Assembly (NCBI GenBank): GCA_045542355.1
Contig: JAZQKX010000006.1
Span: forward strand, 1 to 45,698
Direction: 5' to 3'
Length of the DNA stretch: 45,698 nt
Source: UMGS1532 sp045542355
GTDB taxonomy: Bacteria; Bacillota; Clostridia; Oscillospirales; Acutalibacteraceae
The notes under the pieces were generated by a model. That model saw only the letters and a list, made by a program, of their open reading frames with translations, did no database searches and was not told the origin of the DNA. Positions 39,796 through 45,698 of the stretch are shown here, in pieces. A program made the translations under genes and the position numbers. Each line of letters opens with the position of its first letter. The first letter of the stretch is position 1.

Positions 39796-40419
39796 ATGAA
39801 AGAAATTAATTATTCCTATCGCGAGACAAGGGATATTGTAGAAAGAGGTATAAACCTCTCGGAAATGTACAGCATCACAAAGGGCAAAAGAATTTTATTC
39901 ACCGCACTTTGCCTGTTTATCATAGTCAATTCATCCTACGCAATGATTACCACCTCTAAAATCAGCCTTTTGCATGTTGTTTATATTTTATTGGGCATTG
40001 CAATTTTGGGTTATGTGTGGTTTCTTCCCAACTTCATAATCAAAAGAAAGCTCAAAACCGTAGACGAGGAAACAGAAATTGCGGTTTCTATAAAACCCTC
40101 GGAAATAATAGTTTCTAAAAACGGCGAGGAAGCCGAAAAAATCACCGCAAAGGACTATAGAGGCTATAAAAAGGGCGAGGATATGTTTGTGGTATATTCC
40201 GCCACCGGCTATGCCGCGTTGCCCACCGAATCCCTGGAAGAGGAACAAAAGGCCAAAATAGAGGAAATCCTCAAGTATTTCCACAACCCCGACTATTTTA
40301 AGTCGGCAGAGGAAAAGGCAGAGGATACCGAGCCTGAATTTCCCCCCTTTGTACCTCCTGAGGATTTCGTCCCCACTGAGGATGAAACCCCTAAAACCAT
40401 AGAAAACGAGGAAGCATAA
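39796..40419 (+). CDS. YcxB-like membrane protein between gyrB and gyrA
   Basis: 207 residues. Two hydrophobic helices (about 32-51 and 57-78), then a soluble beta-rich domain (VDEETEIAVSIKPSEIIVSKNGEEAEKI, KDYRGYKKGEDMFVVYSATGYAALP) that fits the YcxB-like family of uncharacterised proteins, and a Pro/Glu-rich tail (about 165-207). It starts 12 bases after gyrB and ends one base before the gyrA start, so it is translated inside the gyrase operon. Function unknown; the gyrase context may only reflect shared expression. Confidence 0.78.
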   Translation: MKEINYSYRETRDIVERGINLSEMYSITKGKRILFTALCLFIIVNSSYAMITTSKISLLHVVYILLGIAILGYVWFLPNFIIKRKLKTVDEETEIAVSIKPSEIIVSKNGEEAEKITAKDYRGYKKGEDMFVVYSATGYAALPTESLEEEQKAKIEEILKYFHNPDYFKSAEEKAEDTEPEFPPFVPPEDFVPTEDETPKTIENEEA

Positions 40420-40420
40420 A

Positions 40421-42982
40421 ATGAGTGAAGAAATAAAGAATGAAATGAATATTCAGCATGAGGGAACAGTGACCAATGTTGAAATTTCCGGAGAAATGAA
40501 AAAGCGTTTTCTGGATTATGCAATGTCGGTTATCGTTTCCCGCGCGCTGCCCGATGTTCGCGACGGCTTAAAGCCTGTTCACAGAAGAATTTTATATACC
40601 ATGTATGAAAACGGACTCACCCCCGACGTTGCCCACCGTAAGTGTGCCGACACGGTTGGTGCGGTGTTGGGTCGTTACCATCCCCACGGTGACGCCTCTG
40701 TTTACGATGCAATGGTGCGTATGGCTCAGGACTTCTCCCTCCGCTATATGCTGATTGACGGCCACGGCAACTTCGGTTCTATAGATGGCTATGCCGCTGC
40801 GGCCTATCGTTATACCGAGTCCAGAATGAGTAAGTTGGCTCTCCACATGCTGGAGGATATCGAAAAGGAAACTGTAGATTTCGCCCCCAACTACGACGAC
40901 CGCTTGGAGGAGCCCACAGTTCTTCCCGCCCGTTTCCCCCAACTTTTGGTAAACGGCTCCAACGGTATTGCCGTTGGTATGGCAACCAATATTCCCCCTC
41001 ATAATCTTGGCGAGGTTATCGACGGAATGTGTTTCCTTATCGACAACCCAGATGCCACTATTGAACAGCTTTGTGAACATATTAAGGGTCCCGACTTCCC
41101 AACAGGCGGTATTATAATGGGACACTCAGGTATCCGCGCCGCCTACGCCACCGGCAGAGGTAAGATAGTTCTCCGCGCAAAGACCGAGATTGAGGAAATC
41201 CGTGGCGGAAGAAGCAAGATTATTGTCACCGAAATTCCCTATATGGTTAATAAGCTTAATCTGGTTAAGACTATTAACGACCTTATTGACGAAAAGAGGG
41301 TAGACGGCCTTGAGGATATAGTCGACCTTTCCGACAGAAAGGGTATCCGCATTGAGATTATCGTTAAAAAGGATGCAAGTCCCGAAGTTGTGCTGAATCA
41401 TCTCTTTAGCTATACCCAGCTTCAGACCTCTTTCGGCGCAATTATGTTGGCGCTGGTGAACGGCAAACCCCAGATTCTGACCCTAAAGCAGATTCTTGAA
41501 AACTATATTGATTATCAGTGCGAAATCGTTACCCGCCGTACCGTATTTGACCTTAAAAAAGCTCGTGAACGCGCCCATATTTTAGAGGGTTATAAGATTG
41601 CTCTCGACTATATTGATGAGGTTATAAAGATTATCCGCAATTCTAAAACAGTTCCCGAAGCTAAAGAGGCTTTGGCAGAGCGTTTCGGTCTCGACGATAT
41701 TCAGACCACCGCCATCGTGCAGATGCCTCTCGGCCGTCTCAGCGGTATGGAACGCCAGAAGATTGAGGACGAATTAGCCGAGAAGAGGGCAAAAATTGCC
41801 GAATACGAGGGCATTATTGCCGACCACTCCAAGGTGCTTGACATTGTTAAGACCGAGGCTCTTAATCTCCGCGATAAATTTGCCGACGACCGTCGCACCG
41901 AAATCACAATGGTATCGGGTGACGTGGACATTGAGGACCTTATCCCTGTTGAGGACTGCGTTCTTACCAAGTCTAAGAAGGGCTATATCAAGAGAATTCC
42001 CTCCTCCGAATATTCTGCACAAAACAGAGGTGGTAAGGGTATCATTGGTATGACCACCCGTGATGATGACAATGTGGAAAGCATGTTTGTCTGCTCCTCA
42101 CACGATAGAATTATGCTCTTTAGTAATCTTGGCAGAGTATATAGATTAAAGGCATATCAGATTCCCGAGGGCACCCGCACCTCAAAGGGACTTAATCTTG
42201 TTAATATTCTGCCCCTTATGGATGGGGAAAAGATTACGGTTATGCTTCCCGTTCCCACCGATGAGGCTACCTATTTTGTTAATATGGTCACCAAAAACGG
42301 TGTTATCAAGCGTACCGATTTGAGCCTTTATGCCCATGTCCGCAAGACAGGTGTTATTGCAATCAACCTTGACGATGACGATGAGTTGGCATTTGTTAAT
42401 GTAACAAACGGCGAGAATCAGCTTGTGGTTGCAACAAAGAAGGGTATGGCTATCCGATTCCAGGAAACCGATATCCGTCCTCTCGGCAGAACTGCCCGTG
42501 GTGTGCGTGTTATCAGGCTCAAAGACGGTGACCGCGTTGTGGGTATGGCTAAGGTCACAGAGGATAGTAAGCTTCTAACCATCACCGAAACAGGCTACGG
42601 CAGACTCTCCAGCTTCGACGACTACCGTCTCCAGTCCCGTGGCGGTAAGGGTATCACAAACTACCGCTGTGCGAAATACGGCGATGTTGCTTCTGTTCTT
42701 GCGGTTGACGAAGGCTTGGATATCATCATGATGGCGAGCGACGGCGTAATCATCCGTATTGCCGCCGCCGATATCAGCGAATTTGCCCGACCTGCAAAGG
42801 GTGTTCGTGTTATGAAGTTTAAGAGCGACAACGCGTTTGTTCTACAGGTTGCCGCCGTGGCTCACGACGACGAGGAGGAGACCGTTCTCCCCGATGCTCC
42901 CGATGCCGACAGCGCCGATGTAGGTGTTGAGGTTGACGAGCCCGAAACAGAGGCAGAGGCTGAAGCCTCTCCAGAGGAATAA
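40421..42982 (+). CDS. gyrA: DNA gyrase subunit A
   Basis: 853 residues. Breakage-reunion domain with the catalytic Tyr in AAAYRYTE (about residue 124), then a C-terminal beta-pinwheel with a GyrA box QNRGGKG, which marks it as gyrase and not topoisomerase IV. An acidic tail (EVDEPETEAEAEASPEE) ends it. The quinolone-determining segment reads HPHGDASVYDAMV, placing Ala where E. coli has Ser83. GAGGAA in the end of the upstream gene serves as SD. Confidence 0.97.
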   Translation: MSEEIKNEMNIQHEGTVTNVEISGEMKKRFLDYAMSVIVSRALPDVRDGLKPVHRRILYTMYENGLTPDVAHRKCADTVGAVLGRYHPHGDASVYDAMVRMAQDFSLRYMLIDGHGNFGSIDGYAAAAYRYTESRMSKLALHMLEDIEKETVDFAPNYDDRLEEPTVLPARFPQLLVNGSNGIAVGMATNIPPHNLGEVIDGMCFLIDNPDATIEQLCEHIKGPDFPTGGIIMGHSGIRAAYATGRGKIVLRAKTEIEEIRGGRSKIIVTEIPYMVNKLNLVKTINDLIDEKRVDGLEDIVDLSDRKGIRIEIIVKKDASPEVVLNHLFSYTQLQTSFGAIMLALVNGKPQILTLKQILENYIDYQCEIVTRRTVFDLKKARERAHILEGYKIALDYIDEVIKIIRNSKTVPEAKEALAERFGLDDIQTTAIVQMPLGRLSGMERQKIEDELAEKRAKIAEYEGIIADHSKVLDIVKTEALNLRDKFADDRRTEITMVSGDVDIEDLIPVEDCVLTKSKKGYIKRIPSSEYSAQNRGGKGIIGMTTRDDDNVESMFVCSSHDRIMLFSNLGRVYRLKAYQIPEGTRTSKGLNLVNILPLMDGEKITVMLPVPTDEATYFVNMVTKNGVIKRTDLSLYAHVRKTGVIAINLDDDDELAFVNVTNGENQLVVATKKGMAIRFQETDIRPLGRTARGVRVIRLKDGDRVVGMAKVTEDSKLLTITETGYGRLSSFDDYRLQSRGGKGITNYRCAKYGDVASVLAVDEGLDIIMMASDGVIIRIAAADISEFARPAKGVRVMKFKSDNAFVLQVAAVAHDDEEETVLPDAPDADSADVGVEVDEPETEAEAEASPEE

Positions 42983-42994
42983 GAATTTATTAAT

Positions 42995-43025
42995 CCACCG
43001 CAGATGAATTTTTCACCTGCGGTGG
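42995..43025 (+). terminator. Hairpin after gyrA
   Basis: CCACCGCAG and CTGCGGTGG pair perfectly around a 13-base loop, 12 bases after the gyrA stop. No T tract follows, so it may be a partial terminator or mRNA stabiliser. Confidence 0.5.
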
Positions 43026-43161
43026 TGACAAATATTGGAATAAATTTTGACTTCCCTAAATGGGCAGGAGCTGGAATAAAAAAGTTGTCTATACCACTCG
43101 AAGCAAGGGTAACAAAAAACTAAACTTAGCCACGAAGAAAGAGTAGGAGCGTTAATAAAAA

Positions 43162-44139
43162 ATGGTATTTTGGAACACGCCGACTAAGGCTCAGATTGAA
43201 AGAAAACGTATCTATAAAACCGCCAATGCTATTGGTGGCGCTTTCCTTATGGGCTTTGGTCTTTCAAATATTCTCCAGTTCTGGCTCATGGGCGTTATTA
43301 ATAACTATTCTTTGCTCAATGACCCCTGTGTGCAGTGGATTGTGCAGATAATTCTGTCTGCCCTGATTTTCACCCTGCCCTTTATCATTCTCACCGTGCC
43401 GATGAATATTAGAGTTTCCACCGCCTGTGAGTTGGGTAAAGCCCAAAAGGGAACTTTTTTACCCTTGGTGTTTGTGGGCATGGGTGTTTGTATGCTGTCT
43501 AATATTCTGAGCTCTCTTTTATCTAACCTGTTGGAAAAACTGGGTCTCAGTGAGCCTGTAACATCTCTCCCCACCGACGTTTCGGCGGGTTGGCATATAC
43601 CCGTGCTTGTGATGCTGGGGGGAGCGGTTCTCCCCGCGCTTATTGAGGAATTTGCTCTCAGAGGTATTGCCCTGGGTGCTTTCAGAAAATTCGGTAACGG
43701 CTTTGCGGTTATTGCCACCGCCATTCTTTTCGGAGTTATGCACGGCAATCTGGAGCAGATGCCATTTGCCTTTTTGATGGGTCTGTATCTCGGCTTTGCT
43801 GTGGTGAAATCAGGTACAATGTGGACCGCCATCACAATACATCTTATTAACAACGGCTTCGCATTTTTGATAGAAATGCTGTCGGGTGTGCTGAGAGCGG
43901 GGGATATCGGGCTTATTTCGTCGCTGTATTTTCTATTGTCGGTGGTGCTTACCGCGGTGGGAATATTTATGGGCAGAAAAACCGAAAACTGCTTTTCCTT
44001 ACCCGCCGACCAAAAAACTGAGCTGACCTTAGTCGAAAAGCTCTCCACCGCAGCCCTCACTCCCTGTATGATTCTTTTCGCTCTTTATATAATATTCCAG
44101 CTTGTGCTGATGCAGATACTGGGAATGGTGACGGCATGA
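43162..44139 (+). CDS. CPBP-family intramembrane glutamic protease
   Basis: 325 residues, about eight transmembrane helices. The family's active motifs are visible: IEEFALRG (EExxxR, about 168-175), FGVMHGN (FxxxH) and HLINNGFA. Homologues process prenylated proteins or confer bacteriocin self-immunity; the substrate here is unknown. AGGAG lies 12 bases before the ATG. Its stop overlaps tadA as ATGA. Confidence 0.88.
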   Translation: MVFWNTPTKAQIERKRIYKTANAIGGAFLMGFGLSNILQFWLMGVINNYSLLNDPCVQWIVQIILSALIFTLPFIILTVPMNIRVSTACELGKAQKGTFLPLVFVGMGVCMLSNILSSLLSNLLEKLGLSEPVTSLPTDVSAGWHIPVLVMLGGAVLPALIEEFALRGIALGAFRKFGNGFAVIATAILFGVMHGNLEQMPFAFLMGLYLGFAVVKSGTMWTAITIHLINNGFAFLIEMLSGVLRAGDIGLISSLYFLLSVVLTAVGIFMGRKTENCFSLPADQKTELTLVEKLSTAALTPCMILFALYIIFQLVLMQILGMVTA

Positions 44140-44582
44140 GAAGTCATGATTTTATGAGAGAGGCAATGAGCCTCGCAAAAAAAGCTCAGACTATGGGCGA
44201 GGTACCTGTGGGCGCTGTGGTTGTAAAAAACGGAGAAATAATCGGCAGAGGGTATAACACAAGAGAAAAGGAAAACTCCATCCTCGGCCACGCCGAAATC
44301 AATGCTATAAATGAGGCTGTAAAAAATATAGGCGACTGGCGGTTGGAGGGGTGCGATTTATATGTGACCCTTGAGCCCTGTCCCATGTGCGCGGGTGCCA
44401 TAATTAACGCCCGAATCGGTAGGGTTTTCTTTGGTGCCTATGATAGTGTTATGGGCTCTTTCCAATCTGTTGCCGACCTTTCGGCGTTGGGATATCCCAA
44501 TTCCCCCGAAATTCACGGCGGGATTTTAGAGGACGAGTGCAAAAAGCTTTTGCAGAGCTTTTTTGAGGAGTTAAGAAAATAA
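44136..44582 (+). CDS. tadA: tRNA-specific adenosine-34 deaminase TadA
   Basis: 148 residues. Zinc deaminase motifs GHAEINAI (His and catalytic Glu) and PCPMCAGAI (two Cys), with the TadA-typical FGAYDSVMGS and C-terminal helix. It makes inosine at the wobble position of tRNA-Arg(ACG). It is coupled to the upstream protease gene by a four-base overlap. Confidence 0.94.
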   Translation: MRSHDFMREAMSLAKKAQTMGEVPVGAVVVKNGEIIGRGYNTREKENSILGHAEINAINEAVKNIGDWRLEGCDLYVTLEPCPMCAGAIINARIGRVFFGAYDSVMGSFQSVADLSALGYPNSPEIHGGILEDECKKLLQSFFEELRK

Positions 44583-44633
44583 GGCCCAGAAAACATAACA
44601 TGCCGGGTTGATTTATACCTCAATAAGTGGTGG

Positions 44634-44662
44634 TTGATTTTCACGGCGGAATGTTTTATAAT
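44634..44662 (+). promoter_or_regulatory. Promoter of the RpiB-family gene
   Basis: TTGATT (44634-44639), 17 bases, TATAAT (44657-44662), 33 bases before the start codon. Confidence 0.7.
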
Positions 44663-44695
44663 AATAACAACAAATTATATGACGGAGGTTATATC

Positions 44696-45268
44696 ATGAA
44701 AACTGTAAAGGATAAGAAACTTGTAGTTGGCGCTGACTTCGCAGGCTATCCCTTGAAAGAGGCTGTTTGTGAGCATCTGCGTAAAAAAGGCTGGGAGATA
44801 GAGGATTTGGGCGTTACTGCAACCAGCGACCCCGACGATACCGACAACATGTTCCATCGCGTAGGACTTCGTGTAGGTAGCAAAATTTCCGAGGGCGAAT
44901 ACGAACGCGCATTGCTTTTCTGTGGCACTGGTATGGGCATACATATCGCCGCAAGTAAATGTCCCCACGTTCATGCAGGTGTCGTTGAGAGCGTTCCTGC
45001 TGCTCTTCGCGCTATCACAGGTAATGGCGTAAACGTTCTCGCCATGGGCGCTTTCTATGTTGCACCTGCTATGGGTTGCGATATCGCAGACGCTTATCTC
45101 AACGCAGAATTGGGCAGTGGCTATGAATGGTGGAAGAATTTCTATGAGTTCCACAAACTCGCAATTGATGAGCTTGAGGCTTTCGACTACGAGGAGTATA
45201 AAAAGAACGGCTTTAAGGTAAAGAAGCTGGGCGACTATCCTCTGCAGTTGGAGACCAAACCCGAATAA
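44696..45268 (+). CDS. RpiB/LacA/LacB-family sugar-phosphate isomerase
   Basis: 190 residues from MKTVKDKKLVVGADFAGYPLKEAV. The family active site is visible: catalytic Cys in FCGTGMGIHIAASK, the NVLAMGAFYV loop and an N-terminal ADFAG motif. Classic RpiB is about 145-150 residues; this one carries about 40 extra C-terminal residues (FYEFHKLAIDELEAFDYEEYKKNGFKVKK). That fits the erythrulose/galactose-phosphate isomerase branch as well as ribose-5-phosphate isomerase B; I cannot decide. GGAGG (44684-44688) selects the ATG at 44696 over one at 44627. Confidence 0.85.
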   Translation: MKTVKDKKLVVGADFAGYPLKEAVCEHLRKKGWEIEDLGVTATSDPDDTDNMFHRVGLRVGSKISEGEYERALLFCGTGMGIHIAASKCPHVHAGVVESVPAALRAITGNGVNVLAMGAFYVAPAMGCDIADAYLNAELGSGYEWWKNFYEFHKLAIDELEAFDYEEYKKNGFKVKKLGDYPLQLETKPE

Positions 45269-45283
45269 TATACAGTGTATATA

Positions 45284-45318
45284 AAAGCCTTGTCGCCTAT
45301 GGTGATGAGGCTTTTTTT
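45284..45318 (+). terminator. Terminator of the isomerase gene
   Basis: AAAGCCT and AGGCTTT close a hairpin followed by TTTTTTTAT. Confidence 0.75.
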
Positions 45319-45404
45319 ATATGTATGGCGAAACGTTGTGATTTTACCCAAAATCAAGCCACTAAATATTGTGCAGAAGATGAAAATTAACACTACAAAT
45401 TGAA

Positions 45405-45472
45405 GTCGAAAAAAAGTTTGAAAAAAATTGAAAAAAAGTGTTGACAAGCGGTGGTTTTAGTGGTAATATAAT
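45405..45472 (+). promoter_or_regulatory. Ribosomal RNA promoter with UP element
   Basis: TTGACA (45441-45446) is preceded by three phased A tracts (GAAAAAAAG, GAAAAAAATTG, AAAAAAAG), like an UP element. The -10 is TAATAT (45464-45469, 17-base spacer) or TATAAT (45467-45472, 20-base spacer). The leader to 45661 has three short hairpins (TAACGC/GCGTTA; AGCT...AGCT region; ACACTT/AAGTGT), as usual before 16S. Confidence 0.8.
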
Positions 45473-45661
45473 CAAGCTGACCCTTTTTGGGGAGGCGAAA
45501 TGGACCTTGAAAATTAAACAACGATAAGATTTATTTGGACCCGACAATTCTTGATTAAAGTAATTCAAGACAAACGGAAAAATAACGCAAGCGTTATTAA
45601 AAAGTATTGAGCTAACAAGCTTGATCTAAAAGATTTTAACACTTCAAGTGTTGAGATACAA

Positions 45662-45698
45662 TTTTTAGAGAGTTTGATCCTGGCTCAGGACGAACGCT
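45662..45698 (+). rRNA. rrs: 16S ribosomal RNA, 5' end (partial)
   Basis: The universal 16S start AGAGTTTGATCCTGGCTCAG is at 45669-45688, followed by GACGAACGCT. By analogy with E. coli numbering the mature 5' end should be about seven bases upstream. The gene runs off the right edge. Confidence 0.97.

Noticed and set aside
43060..43146. 28-residue basic frame between gyrA and the CPBP gene (MGRSWNKKVVYTTRSKG...)
   Set aside because: No SD, and it overlaps the SD of the next gene; it could be real but nothing supports it.

Overview
The window looks like a chromosomal piece from an anaerobic, spore-forming, low-GC Firmicute, most likely class Clostridia near Oscillospiraceae/Ruminococcaceae. 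The evidence is a pyruvate:ferredoxin oxidoreductase, PduL-type phosphotransacylase, SpoIID, RemB, soj/spo0J-type ParAB with canonical parS sites, and Gram-positive style promoters and Shine-Dalgarno sites. The family-level placement is inference. The window contains the replication origin.

Left part (1-20.5 kb), metabolic and transport genes: the 3' end of a surface-protein gene; a self-standing structured-RNA candidate; nifJ; a CNNM/CorC-type membrane protein; a 120-bp inverted-repeat element; pduL (with nifJ it would convert pyruvate to acetyl-CoA and then acetyl phosphate); a PlsC-like acyltransferase with a zinc ribbon; a TauE/SafE transporter split into two overlapping halves; zapA coupled to a U32 peptidase; the potassium pair trkA-trkH; a ferritin-like protein; a PdaA-like deacetylase; copA-copZ; a scar where an alpha/beta-hydrolase gene is broken next to foreign-looking DNA with an orphan promoter and attenuator; and a glycine riboswitch controlling an alanine/glycine symporter.

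Middle part (20.5-33 kb), mostly minus strand: a barstar-family inhibitor gene preceded by only the last codons of its barnase partner, a HAD phosphatase, a small XRE regulator, DegV, then the chromosome-segregation block parB, parA, a perfect parS, spoIID, a membrane protein of unknown function (plus strand), a divergent second ParB, rsmG, mnmG (with a second perfect parS inside it), and an EF-G paralogue with degenerate GTPase motifs.

Right part (33-45.7 kb), plus strand: dnaA, oriC (a DnaA-box cluster and an AT-rich unwinding element), dnaN, yaaA, recF, remB, gyrB, a YcxB-like membrane protein, gyrA, a CPBP protease, tadA, an RpiB/LacA/LacB-family isomerase, and a strong rRNA promoter leading into the first bases of a 16S gene. 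Replication-related genes diverge from oriC: minus to its left, plus to its right. The usual rpmH-rnpA-yidC-jag-mnmE block is absent between dnaA and mnmG.

No CRISPR array, intact insertion sequence, prophage or tRNA gene was recognised. I found no convincing wholly new multi-gene system. The most unusual items are the RNA candidate at 242-410, the barnase remnant, the degenerate EF-G beside oriC, the divergent ParB, and several non-coding repeat elements.
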